Positions 51,515-59,722 of a DNA stretch of 64,000 nucleotides are shown piece by piece. The stretch is taken from contig CAWDKH010000023.1 of the NCBI GenBank assembly GCA_963802905.1, positions 1 to 64,000 of the forward strand. The letters run 5' to 3'. The notes beneath the pieces are model-generated. The model had not been told where the DNA came from, did no database searches, and saw only the letters and a program-made list of their open reading frames with translations. This DNA comes from DASQFQ01 sp963802905 (lineage in GTDB: Bacteria; Actinomycetota; Thermoleophilia; Solirubrobacterales; Solirubrobacteraceae). Every line of letters begins with the position of its first letter. The stretch's first letter is position 1. The translations under genes were made by a program, and so were the position numbers.

Positions 51515-52156
51515 ATGCCCACTCCCCCGCGCAGCGTCAAGATCGGTGAGAACGAGCGCGGCGGTTGGACCTCCGAGCGCCCGCGCCGCCCCGGCGAGCC
51601 CGAGCGGCCCCCGCGCCAGGTCGACGTCAGCGTGCGCGGCCGCGTGCTCGCTCCGACCGATCGCATCCGCTACGCGCCCGGCAGCCTCGTCATCGTCCTG
51701 TCCGCCGACGAAGCCACGCGCGAGGCGTTCTGCGCCCGCGTGCTCGAGGACACCAACGTCCTGCTCTCGATGGCGCGCCTGCGCCGGCTGCTGGCCGGCC
51801 GGGTCGCCGAGGAGCAGCTCGACGACAAGGCCCGTCAGCTGCTCGACGCCACGGCGACCAAGCGGTTTTCAGCCGGCCAGACCGTGGTGATCGCCCTCGA
51901 CGGCTTCGACGCCGCCGAGCGCGAGAAGTACGTCCGCCTCGCCCACGGCCACCGGCGCCCGCGCCACGTGGTCTTCGTCGAGGTCAGCAAGGACAAGGTG
52001 CCGGAGGAGGACCGCGCGGCGGTCGACGCGCTGCGCACGGCGCTCGACGCCGGCGAGCTCGGGCAGGAGGGCTTCGTGACCTCGCTCCGCCTCGGCGGCC
52101 GCACGGTCGAGGAGCTCAAGCGGATCGTGTTCGCGCCGCCACCGGCTGACGACTAG
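51515..52156 (+). CDS. P-loop-kinase-like protein lacking the Walker A motif
   Basis: I do not recognise a named family. The 213-residue protein has a Pro/Arg-rich first 50 residues. Then comes an order of elements like polynucleotide-kinase-type P-loop proteins: a strand SLVIVLS where Walker A would be (but followed by ADEATREAF, with no GKS/T), a helix region LLSMARLRRLLAG, AEEQLDDKARQLLDATATKRFSAGQTVVIALDGFDAAEREKYVRLA and RHVVFVEVSKD. It is probably a non-catalytic relative. The ATG at 51515 is chosen over a start at 51473. It overlaps the convergent lipoprotein gene by 4 bp. Confidence 0.7.
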   Translation: MPTPPRSVKIGENERGGWTSERPRRPGEPERPPRQVDVSVRGRVLAPTDRIRYAPGSLVIVLSADEATREAFCARVLEDTNVLLSMARLRRLLAGRVAEEQLDDKARQLLDATATKRFSAGQTVVIALDGFDAAEREKYVRLAHGHRRPRHVVFVEVSKDKVPEEDRAAVDALRTALDAGELGQEGFVTSLRLGGRTVEELKRIVFAPPPADD

Positions 52157-52857
52157 CCGGTCACTTTCGCCGACTCGAGGATCGCGTCGAACGCCGGCTG
52201 CTGCGCCTTGAGCGCAGACGCCGGCTCGATGTACTGCTCGACGACGAGCTGCTTTCCGTCGGGCTGCTCGAGCACGTAGAAGCGCCCGAGCGACTTCGAG
52301 CCGTAGACGATCGGCTCGACTTTGCCGACGAACATGACGACGCAGTCGCCCTCGACCTTCCCGCAGTCCTTGTAGCGCCGCGGCTGGCTCGACTTCACAC
52401 GGACGTCGATGGCCACGCCCTTCAGGCCGAGCGCCTCGACCGGCTTCGGCTTCGTCGCGCGCAGGTGTGGATGGTCGGTCAGCCACTTGGCGAAGTCATC
52501 GGGGCCGGGGACGGCGTCCCCCGGAGTCACCCCGCCGGTCTGTGGAGGGAACACCTGCGTCATGTGGTGGAACGCGAGCGCCGAGCTGTCGACCGGGTCC
52601 TCCGGCGTCGGCTCGATCTCGACGTGATCGGCGCTGTCCGCCCCGGCCGCGATCCACTCACCCTCCGGCAGCGTGAGCGTGATGTTGGGCTTGAACTGCT
52701 GGGTCGTGTAGGTCGTACCGACCGCGAGGTCGGCGCGGTCGATCGTCGGGAAAGGCGTCACCGTCGGCTTGGCGGGCGCGGCGGCCTGCTTCTCGTCACC
52801 GCCGCAGGCGGTGGCGAGCGCCACGAGGACGACGAGCAGCACGGCCGGCGACCGCAT
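52153..52857 (-). CDS. Secreted lipoprotein of unknown function
   Basis: A 234-residue protein with a lipoprotein signal peptide (SPAVLLVVLVALATAC, lipobox ATAC, Cys near residue 18) and an Ala/Pro linker. The mature domain includes two closely spaced cysteines (DCGKVEGDC) likely to form a disulfide, and a mixed alpha/beta look. I do not recognise the fold. It is transcribed on the same strand as serA, 33 bp downstream of the serA stop. Confidence 0.8.
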   Translation of the reverse strand: MRSPAVLLVVLVALATACGGDEKQAAAPAKPTVTPFPTIDRADLAVGTTYTTQQFKPNITLTLPEGEWIAAGADSADHVEIEPTPEDPVDSSALAFHHMTQVFPPQTGGVTPGDAVPGPDDFAKWLTDHPHLRATKPKPVEALGLKGVAIDVRVKSSQPRRYKDCGKVEGDCVVMFVGKVEPIVYGSKSLGRFYVLEQPDGKQLVVEQYIEPASALKAQQPAFDAILESAKVTG

Positions 52858-52890
52858 GGCAGCGATCAGACCAGATTTGCGGTGCTGCGC

Positions 52891-54498
52891 CTAGAGCGAG
52901 ACGGCGCGACCTGCGACGAACCCGTCGGAGGCGACGATCTCGTCGACGACCTCCTGCGGCACCGGGTTGTCGGCGGTGACGGCCATCACGGCGACGTTGT
53001 CGCGGTGGCCGTCCTCGCCAGGGGGCTCGCGCCCGACCGCGGCCTGGGAGATGTTGATCCCGTGCTTGCCGAAGGTGGTGCCGACGCGCCCGACCATGCC
53101 GGGGAGGTCGGAGTAGCGGAAGAGCGCGAAGTGGGCGTCGTCGAGCTGGAGGTTGAAGCGCTGGCCCCAGGCCTCGAGCAGGTGCGGGCGGTGCAGCTGG
53201 CCGAGCGTGGTGCCGACCACGCGGGCGCCCCCGACGGTGATGCGGACGAGGTCGGTGAAGTCGCGCGCGACGAGCTCCTTCGTCTCGGCGACCTCGATCC
53301 CGCGCTCCTCGGCCAGCGAGGGCGCGTTGACGAGGTTGACCTCCTCCTCGGTGTGGCCGGCCAGCACGCCGTTGAGCGTGGCGAGCGTGAGCAGGCGCGT
53401 GTCGCGGGCCGCGAGGTGGCCGAGGTACTCGCACTCGACGCGGGCGATCTCGCCCTCGGCGAGCGCGGTGGCGAGGCGGCCGAGGCGCTGCACGAGCGGC
53501 AGGTACGGCCCGAGCACCTCCATGTCCTCCGCGCTGACGGCCGGGATGTTGACCGCGGTCGAGACGACGCCGCCGGTGAGCGCCGCGACGACCTGCTCGG
53601 CGGTCTGGACGCCCGCGCGATCCTGGGCCTCGGTGGTCGAGGCGCCGAGGTGCGGGGTGACCACGACGTTCTCGTAGCCGTCGAACAGCGGGTAGTCGGT
53701 GATCGGCTCGGCCGGGAAGACGTCGAGCGCGGCGCCGGCGACCTTGCCGGAGTCCAGCGCGTCCTTGAGCGCCTCGTCGACGAGCAGCTCGCCGCGGGCG
53801 CAGTTGATGACGCGGACGCCGTCCTTCATCTGCGCGAACGCCTCGGCGTCGAGCCAGCCGCGCGTCTCGGGCGTCTTGGGCAGGTGGATGGTGATGAAGT
53901 CGGACTCGCGGTAGACGTCGGCGCTCGTCTCGGCCTTGTCGACGCCGAGCTCGCGGAAGCGCTCGGAGGACACGAACGGGTCGAACGCGAGCACGCGCAT
54001 GCCGAAGCCCTGCGCGCGGGCGGCGACGAGCTGGCCGATGCGGCCGAAGCCGAGGATCCCGAGCGTCTTCTCGTAGACCTCGACGCCGCCGAACTTCGAG
54101 CGCTCCCACTTGCCGGCGGTGAGGCTGGCGTGCGCCTGCGGGATGTTGCGCGCGAGCGAGAGCATCAGCGCGACGGTGTGCTCCGCCGCCGCGACGATGT
54201 TCGACTGCGGCGCGTTGGCGACGATGATGCCGCGCTTGGTGGCCGCCTCGACGTCGACGTTGTCGACCCCGATGCCGGCGCGGCCGATCACGCGCAGGTT
54301 GTCCGCGCGGCCGATCAGGTCCGCCGTCAGCTTGGTGGCCGAGCGGATGAGGATCCCGTGGTAGCCGCCGATCCGCTCCGCGAGCTCCTCGTCCGTCCAG
54401 TCGACGCCGACGTCGACGGAGAAGCGCTCGCGCAGCATGTCCACGCCGGAGTCGGCGATCTTCTCCTTGACCAGGACCTTGTACTGCTGCTCGAGCAC
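52891..54498 (-). CDS. serA: D-3-phosphoglycerate dehydrogenase, long form
   Basis: First step of serine biosynthesis. The 535-residue protein starts with KVLVKEKIADSGVDMLRERF and has the NAD fold LGILGFGRIGQLVAARA, INCARGELLVDEALKDAL, and the catalytic His in PHLGASTTEAQDRAG. An intervening (ASB) domain and a C-terminal ACT domain (VAVMAVTADNPVPQEVVDEI) make it the long actinobacterial form, typically serine-inhibited. GTG start at 54498. It follows the class V aminotransferase by 4 bp, so the pair may provide two serine-pathway steps. Confidence 0.95.
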   Translation of the reverse strand: MLEQQYKVLVKEKIADSGVDMLRERFSVDVGVDWTDEELAERIGGYHGILIRSATKLTADLIGRADNLRVIGRAGIGVDNVDVEAATKRGIIVANAPQSNIVAAAEHTVALMLSLARNIPQAHASLTAGKWERSKFGGVEVYEKTLGILGFGRIGQLVAARAQGFGMRVLAFDPFVSSERFRELGVDKAETSADVYRESDFITIHLPKTPETRGWLDAEAFAQMKDGVRVINCARGELLVDEALKDALDSGKVAGAALDVFPAEPITDYPLFDGYENVVVTPHLGASTTEAQDRAGVQTAEQVVAALTGGVVSTAVNIPAVSAEDMEVLGPYLPLVQRLGRLATALAEGEIARVECEYLGHLAARDTRLLTLATLNGVLAGHTEEEVNLVNAPSLAEERGIEVAETKELVARDFTDLVRITVGGARVVGTTLGQLHRPHLLEAWGQRFNLQLDDAHFALFRYSDLPGMVGRVGTTFGKHGINISQAAVGREPPGEDGHRDNVAVMAVTADNPVPQEVVDEIVASDGFVAGRAVSL

Positions 54499-54502
54499 GC
54501 GC

Positions 54503-55675
54503 TTAGGCCGCGGCCGCGACGCCGGCTTCGACGAACACGCGCTGCGCGGCGCCGACCCCGGCGCCGTGCTCGACCTCGTAGCCGAGCTGCGACAGCGCCA
54601 TCTCGAGCCCCGACAGCGAGGTCAGGATGTCGAACGCGCCGAAGTAGCCGCAGTGGGCGATCCGGATGATGCGGCCCTTGAGCTGGTTCTGGCCGCCGTT
54701 GGCGGTGATGCCGAGCTTGCGCAGGGCGCCAGGGACCTTGGCGCCATCGATCGAATCGGGCAGCTCGACGGCGGTGACGACCGTGCTGCGCTCGTCGGCG
54801 TCGCCGAAGATCTCGAGCCCGATCGCGCCGGCGCCGGCGCGGGTGGCGCGGGCGAGCAGCTCGTGGCGGGCGAAGACGTTCTCCAGCCCCTCCTCGAGGA
54901 TCATGTCGAGCGCGAGGTCGAGGCCGAGGAACAGCGGCACGGCGGGCGTGAACGCGGAGTTGCTCGCGCGCTGGGCCTTGAGGTTCTTGCCCCAGTCGAA
55001 GTAGTAGCGGCCGCCGGCGTGCTCGGCCGCGTAGGCGGCGGCCTTGTCGGAGACCGAGGCGAACGCGAGCCCGGGCGGGCACATCAGCGCCTTCTGGGAG
55101 CCGGCGACGACGACGTCGATCCCCCACTCGTCCTGGCGCAGCTCGGCGGCGCCGAGGCCGGAGACGGCGTCGACGGCGAGGATCACGTCGTGGCCCTTGC
55201 AGACCTCGGCGATCGCCTGCACGTCGTGGACGACGCCGGTGCTCGTCTCGGAGAGCGTGGCGAACGCGACGTCGATCTCGGGGTTCTCGCTGAGCAGGCG
55301 GTCGAACTCCGCCGGGTCGAGGCGCTCGCCCCAGCCGGGCTCGTAGCGGACGAGCTCGCCCCCGTAGGCCTCGCCGAGCTCGATCCAGCGCTCGCCGAAC
55401 TTGCCGGCCGCGGCGACCAGCACGGGCTTGCCGGGGCGGATCAGGTTGGCGGCCGCGGACTCCATGGCGCCGGAGCCGCTGGCGGCGAAGACGAGGACGT
55501 CGTTGGCGGTCTGGAAGACCTTGGGCAGCTTGCCCAGCACCCGCTCGTAGAGCTCGACGAAGTTGGGAGCGCGGTGGTAGAGCATCGGCGCGGCCATCGC
55601 CTGCGAGACGGCCGGCGGCACGGGCGTCGGCCCGGCGGTCATCAAGTACTGCTTCACGAACGGGTTCGAGGTCAC
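54503..55675 (-). CDS. Class V aminotransferase, serine/alanine-glyoxylate type; possible phosphoserine aminotransferase
   Basis: PLP enzyme of 390 residues. Motifs are LMTAGPTPVPPAV, FAASGSGAMESAAAN, DAVSGLGAAELRQDEWGIDVVVAGSQKALMCPPG with the PLP lysine, and IRIAHCGYFGAFD. The family covers serine-pyruvate, serine-glyoxylate and some phosphoserine aminotransferases. Immediate coupling to serA (4-bp gap) suggests it does the SerC step here (inference). I use the GTG at 55675, which gives the family's start; the frame extends upstream through another gene's antisense. Confidence 0.9.
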   Translation of the reverse strand: MTSNPFVKQYLMTAGPTPVPPAVSQAMAAPMLYHRAPNFVELYERVLGKLPKVFQTANDVLVFAASGSGAMESAAANLIRPGKPVLVAAAGKFGERWIELGEAYGGELVRYEPGWGERLDPAEFDRLLSENPEIDVAFATLSETSTGVVHDVQAIAEVCKGHDVILAVDAVSGLGAAELRQDEWGIDVVVAGSQKALMCPPGLAFASVSDKAAAYAAEHAGGRYYFDWGKNLKAQRASNSAFTPAVPLFLGLDLALDMILEEGLENVFARHELLARATRAGAGAIGLEIFGDADERSTVVTAVELPDSIDGAKVPGALRKLGITANGGQNQLKGRIIRIAHCGYFGAFDILTSLSGLEMALSQLGYEVEHGAGVGAAQRVFVEAGVAAAA

Positions 55676-55689
55676 GCGTCTGAGAGTAG

Positions 55690-56118
55690 CTACGACCGCT
55701 GTCGCTGCCGCTCGAGCTCCTGCTCGAGGTTGCGCTGGAGCTCCTCGACGCTGAAGCCGGCGGCGATCAGGATCACCCACACGATCGCGGCGGTGACGCT
55801 CAGCGCGACGGCGATGATGCTGAGGACCTGCCCCGTCTTGCGCTGCCCGGGGTTGACCTCGGCGTTGGAGCGCGCGGCGCAGATCCAGCCCGTGATGCCG
55901 AGCGGGAGCGAGAAGAAGAACGACAGCCCGAGCGAGAGCACGAGCAGGCCGAGGCTCGCGACGGCGCAGACGATGGCGACGATCGCGAGGCCGTTGGTGC
56001 CCTGCTGGCCGTAGTGCTGGGGCTGGACGAAGGTGGGCGGCTGGGGCTGCTCAGGCGGACGCTGCTGCGGCGGTCCGGGCGCCTGCGGGGGGAGCCAGCC
56101 TCCGGGAAGCTCGGGCAT
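55690..56118 (-). CDS. DUF4190-type small membrane protein
   Basis: A 142-residue protein with a Pro/Gln-rich cytoplasmic N-terminus (about 40 residues). Two hydrophobic helices follow (about 44-66 and 95-120), joined by the SLPLGITGWICAARSNAE linker typical of DUF4190. A charged tail ends it (LEQELERQRQRS). Function unknown. It lies 14 bp upstream of the aminotransferase gene on the same strand and may be co-transcribed. Confidence 0.82.
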   Translation of the reverse strand: MPELPGGWLPPQAPGPPQQRPPEQPQPPTFVQPQHYGQQGTNGLAIVAIVCAVASLGLLVLSLGLSFFFSLPLGITGWICAARSNAEVNPGQRKTGQVLSIIAVALSVTAAIVWVILIAAGFSVEELQRNLEQELERQRQRS

Positions 56119-56172
56119 GGCCCCGATTGTGGCAAGCGGGACCTCTGGCCTTGTTGCGCTCGTAGGAGGAGC

Positions 56173-56748
56173 ATGCTGCCGATGGCGGTCCCAACCCTCA
56201 ACGAACCTCAATGGGGCCAGACCCCGTCGAGGCAGGTTGAGGGTTCGGAGCGGGAGTTGGTGCGGCGGGCGCAGCGGGGCAATGCCGAGGCGTTCGAGGG
56301 CCTGTTCTCGCTCCACTGGCCGCGGGCGTACCGCGCGGCGTGGCTCGTCGTCCACGACGCGGCCGCCGCGGAGGACATCGCGCAGGAGGCGTTCATCGCC
56401 GCGCTCGGCGCGCTGGATCGCTTCGACCGCCGGCGCCCGTTTGGCCCGTGGCTGAGCCGGATCGTCGTCAACCGCGCGATCGACCATGCCCGCTCGCGGC
56501 GGCTGCACGCCGTCCCGACCGAGGGGATCGCCGCCACCGCTCCGCCCGCGGCCGACGGCTGGTCGGACGAGGTCGTGCGCGCGCTGGCCCAGCTGCCGGT
56601 CGACCAGCGCGCGGTCGTGGTCATGCGCCACGCACTCGGCTACACGCCGGGCGAGATCGCGAAGGCGCTCGACCTGCCGCGCGGCACCGTCAACTCGCGC
56701 CTGCGGCGGGCGCTCGACCGGCTCGGGGAGCTGCTCGATGGAGCCTGA
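56173..56748 (+). CDS. ECF-type RNA polymerase sigma factor
   Basis: A 191-residue sigma-70 family protein of the extracytoplasmic-function group. Region 2 has LVRRAQRGNAEAFEGLFSLHWPRAYRAAW and AAEDIAQEAFIAAL. Region 4 has ALAQLPVDQRAVVVMRHALGYTPGEIAKALDLPRGTVNSRLRRAL. The ATG at 56173 has AGGAGG 3 nt upstream. The first 25 or so codons cover an inverted repeat and are not family-like, so a TTG/GTG near 56257-56262 might be the true start. It overlaps the propeller gene downstream by 11 bp, the likely anti-sigma partner. Confidence 0.9.
   Translation: MLPMAVPTLNEPQWGQTPSRQVEGSERELVRRAQRGNAEAFEGLFSLHWPRAYRAAWLVVHDAAAAEDIAQEAFIAALGALDRFDRRRPFGPWLSRIVVNRAIDHARSRRLHAVPTEGIAATAPPAADGWSDEVVRALAQLPVDQRAVVVMRHALGYTPGEIAKALDLPRGTVNSRLRRALDRLGELLDGA
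56193..56245. repeat. Nested inverted repeat at the start of the sigma gene
   Basis: aaccctcaac (56193-56202) and gttgagggtt (56236-56245) form a perfect 10-bp inverted repeat. Inside lies ggggccagacccc, a second near-palindrome. The structure looks like a short palindromic element of the intergenic type and overlaps the predicted 5' end of the sigma-factor reading frame. Confidence 0.6.
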
Positions 56749-57879
56749 GCGCCTCCGCGACGTCGACTGCGCCGGACGAGGACGGCGCCCGCCGGCGCGC
56801 GCTGCTGCGGCTCGCCGACGAGTTCGCGCAGCGACCGCCCTCCACGCCGCGCCGCAGCCGCGCGCCGTGGCTGGCGGTGGCGGTCGTGGTCGCTGCTCGC
56901 CGCCGCGCTCAGCCCACCCGGCGAGGCGGTCGCCGACTGGGTCCGGACCGCGGTCGGCCTGCGCCCCGAGCTCCCCACCGACGGCGCCCCGCGCGCCGAC
57001 CGGCCGCCCTCCGGCGGCCGGCTGCTGGTGTCCTCCGCCGGCGTCGTCTGGATCGTCGAGCCGGACGGCAAGCGCCGGCGGCTCGGCGCGTGGAGCGCCG
57101 CGTCGTGGTCGCCGCACGGGCGCTTCGTGATCGCCTGGAAGGGCCGCCGGCTCGCCGCGCTCGACCGCCGCGGGAACGTGCGCTGGTCGCTGCAGACCGC
57201 GCGGCCGGTGCAGAACGCGGTCTGGTCGCCGAGCGGCTACCGCGTCGCCTACCGGACGGGCGGCGAGCTGCGGGTGGTGGCCGGCGACGGCACCGGCGAC
57301 CGCAGCCTGAACCGCGCGAGCTTCTCGGCGCTGGCCTGGCGACCGGGCCAGGCGCACGTGCTCGCCCACACCTCGGGCAGCCACCTCACCGTGCTCGACG
57401 TCGACTCGGGCGTCCGGCTCGCGCGGATCCAGCTCCCGGTCGTCTCCGGCCAGATCGCCTGGTCGGCGGACGGCACGCGCCTGTACGCCAGGCTCGAGCG
57501 CTCGATTGCCGTCTTCGACGCCCGCGGCCACCGGATCAGTCGCATCCGGATGCCTGGGCGCCAGACCGTCAGCACGTTCGTCCCCGCCCGCAGCGGCCAC
57601 CTCGTCGCCGTCGCCCGGCGAGACCACACGATGAGCGAGGTCGCGCTGATGGGCGGCAACCGCAACGACGTGCTGTTCCGCGCCGACGGGCGCTTCAGCC
57701 GCCTGCGCTTCTCCCCCACCGGCCGCTGGCTGCTCGTCGCCTGGCCGCTCGCCGACCAGTGGGTCTACCTGCGCCCGGGCACGTCGGGCGCGCGCCAGAT
57801 GCAAGCCGCGCAGCGCGTGACGCGGCGCTTCAGCGGCCACGGCTTCCCGCAGCTGCAGGGCTGGTGCTGCCCGCCGTGA
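56738..57879 (+). pseudogene. Membrane-anchored beta-propeller, probable anti-sigma partner, frameshifted
   Basis: The repaired reading gives a short cytoplasmic part (MEPERLRDVD, APDEDGARRRALLRLADEF), one membrane helix (APWLAVAVVVLLAAALSPP), and an extracytoplasmic propeller of about 290 residues. Blades carry WSPHGRFVIAW, WSPSGYRVAYR, WSADGTRLYAR and FSPTGRWLLVAW, and the end has a CCPP motif. Two single-base insertions, about 56768 and 56891, break the frame in this sequence. It overlaps the ECF sigma gene by 11 bp, a coupling typical of sigma/anti-sigma pairs. The anti-sigma role is inferred from position and topology. Confidence 0.8.
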
Positions 57880-57931
57880 GCTAGCGCCGCCAGCGCCAGG
57901 GCCGCCTGGACGGACCAGCGGCGCCCGTCCG

Positions 57932-58921
57932 TCAGAAGTCGGTCTCGATCCAGTCCATCATCGAGCGCAGCTCCTTGCCCTCGCGCTCGATCGGCTGGTC
58001 GGCGGCCTCGGCCCGCATGCGCAGGAAGTTCTCCTGCCCCGCGCGGTTCTCCGCGATCCACTCGCGGGCGAACTCGCCTGACTGGATCTCGCCGAGGATG
58101 TCCTTCATCGCCTGCCGCGTCTCGGCCCCGATGACGCGCGTGCCGCGTGAGTAGTCGCCGTACTCGGCCGTGTTGGACACCGAGTAGCGCATTCCGCTCA
58201 GGCCCTTCTCGTACATCAGGTCGACGATCAGCTTGAGCTCGTGGAGGCACTCGAAGTAGGCCATCTTCGGGTCGTAGCCCGCCTCGACGAGCGTCTCGTA
58301 GCCGGCCTTGACGAGCTCGGAGACGCCGCCGCACAGCACGGCCTGCTCGCCGAACAGGTCGGTCTCCGTCTCGTCCTTGAACGTCGTCTCGATCACGCCC
58401 GCGCGCGTGCCGCCGATCGCCTTCGCGTACGCCAGCGTCAGTGGCTTCGCTTTGCCGGTCGCGTCCTGCTGGATCGCAATCAGGCATGGCACGCCGCGCG
58501 CCTCGACGTACTGCCGGCGCACCAGATGGCCGGGGCCCTTGGGCGCCACGAGACCGACGTCGACCTCGGCCGGCGGGTCGATCTCGTCGAAGTGGATCGA
58601 GAACCCATGGCCGAACAGGAGCAGGTTGCCGGGGGCGATCCCGTCCGCGATCTCCTCGCGGTAGACCTGCCCGTGCTTCTCGTCGGGCAGGAGCACCATC
58701 ACGATGTCGCCGCGCGAGGCGGCGTCGGCGATGCCGGTCACCTCGAGCCCGGCGCCTTGCGCCTTCTCGACCGAGGCGGACCCCTCGCGTAGGCCGACCA
58801 CGACGTCGACCCCGGAGTCCTTGAGGTTCAGCGAATGGGCATGACCCTGCGAGCCGTAGCCGAGGATCGCGACGGTCTTGCCGTCGAGGAGTGAGAGGTC
58901 TGCGTCGTCGTCGTAATACAC
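57932..58921 (-). CDS. ilvC: Ketol-acid reductoisomerase
   Basis: Second common step of branched-chain amino acid synthesis, NADPH- and Mg-dependent. The protein begins YYDDDADLSLLDGKTVAILGYGSQGHAHSLNLKDSGV and has FGHGFSIHF, VAPKGPGHLVRRQY, the metal-binding DLFGEQAVLCGG and YFECLHELKLIVDLMYEKGLSGMRYSVSNTAEYGDY. I use the GTG at 58921, giving 329 residues, because the frame upstream is not family-like. It is the short class I form. The small YjbR-like gene ends 11 bp upstream on the same strand. Confidence 0.96.
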   Translation of the reverse strand: MYYDDDADLSLLDGKTVAILGYGSQGHAHSLNLKDSGVDVVVGLREGSASVEKAQGAGLEVTGIADAASRGDIVMVLLPDEKHGQVYREEIADGIAPGNLLLFGHGFSIHFDEIDPPAEVDVGLVAPKGPGHLVRRQYVEARGVPCLIAIQQDATGKAKPLTLAYAKAIGGTRAGVIETTFKDETETDLFGEQAVLCGGVSELVKAGYETLVEAGYDPKMAYFECLHELKLIVDLMYEKGLSGMRYSVSNTAEYGDYSRGTRVIGAETRQAMKDILGEIQSGEFAREWIAENRAGQENFLRMRAEAADQPIEREGKELRSMMDWIETDF

Positions 58922-58932
58922 GCCGCCGCAGG

Positions 58933-59256
58933 CTACTGAAGCTTCTTCGGCGCGCGCAGCCGCCACGCGTCCTCGACCAGCTCGGCCAGCAGGTCGCGGC
59001 CGATCCGGTCGAGGCGCACGAGCACGTAGGCGTACCCGTCGTAGTGGGACGTGGTGAAGAACACCTCGGGGTCCGAGCGCAGCAGCGCCTCCTTGTCCTC
59101 GAGGTCGACGACCTGGATGACGAGCGTCTCACCGTCCTCCTTCATGCGGCAGAACGACTTGCCGCGGACCTTCAGCGCGGGCGTCCGGAACCAGGTGCTC
59201 TCCTCGGTCTCGGGGAGTGCGGTGCCGATCGCTACGACGTCCGCCCAGCTCGCCAT
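58933..59256 (-). CDS. MmcQ/YjbR-family protein (DUF419)
   Basis: A 107-residue protein with the family's cyan-fold pattern: GTALPETEESTWFRTPALKVRGKSFCRM, LVIQVVDLEDKEALLRSDPEVFFTTSHYDGYAYVLVRLDRIG and AWRLRAPKKL at the end. Proteins of this family are thought to bind DNA, but the role is poorly defined. The ATG at 59256 lies inside the end of the upstream membrane protein gene (25-base overlap). Confidence 0.88.
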   Translation of the reverse strand: MASWADVVAIGTALPETEESTWFRTPALKVRGKSFCRMKEDGETLVIQVVDLEDKEALLRSDPEVFFTTSHYDGYAYVLVRLDRIGRDLLAELVEDAWRLRAPKKLQ

Positions 59257-59636
59257 GGCGCCGAGGCTAGCTGGAGCTCGGCGAAACCGGCAACGACCAG
59301 CGCCTGCAGGACGATCCAGACGGTCCCGACCGTCTCGGGCGAGCCCCAGCCGGCGAGCGCGAACACGATGCTCCCCGCCGCCCACAGGACGTTGACGGCG
59401 ATGATCGCGCGTACCGCGCCGGCGGTCGGGCGCCGGGACACCAGCGCGACGATCACGGCGAACGCGAGCAGCACGGCGCCCGCGGCGCGCAGCCAGGAGG
59501 CGGGCAGGCCGAGCAGGTCCTCCAGCGGGCCCGCCGCGGCGAGATAGGCGACGCCGTTCAGCCCGGTGACGGCGGCGTCGAGGGTGAGGGCGGGCCGCAG
59601 CAGCGAGCGGCCCGGGGTGAGGGTGAGTTCGGTCAT
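59232..59636 (-). CDS. Small four-helix membrane protein of unknown function
   Basis: A 134-residue protein with four hydrophobic segments (for example LNGVAYLAAAGPLEDLLG, LRAAGAVLLAFAVIVALV, AIIAVNVLWAAGSIVFALAG and VGTVWIVLQALVVAGFAEL). Such proteins are common in actinobacteria but unnamed. The ATG at 59636 is chosen over the one at 59645. It is divergent from the XRE regulator (86 bp) and may be its target (inference). Confidence 0.8.
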   Translation of the reverse strand: MTELTLTPGRSLLRPALTLDAAVTGLNGVAYLAAAGPLEDLLGLPASWLRAAGAVLLAFAVIVALVSRRPTAGAVRAIIAVNVLWAAGSIVFALAGWGSPETVGTVWIVLQALVVAGFAELQLASAPWRAGRTS

Positions 59637-59722
59637 GGCCGTCACGGTGCCCGACCTCGCGCCGCAGATCCATGACCTCGGAGGTAATGCCCACGGCGCG
59701 CCGCGAGGCGTACGCTCGGCAC

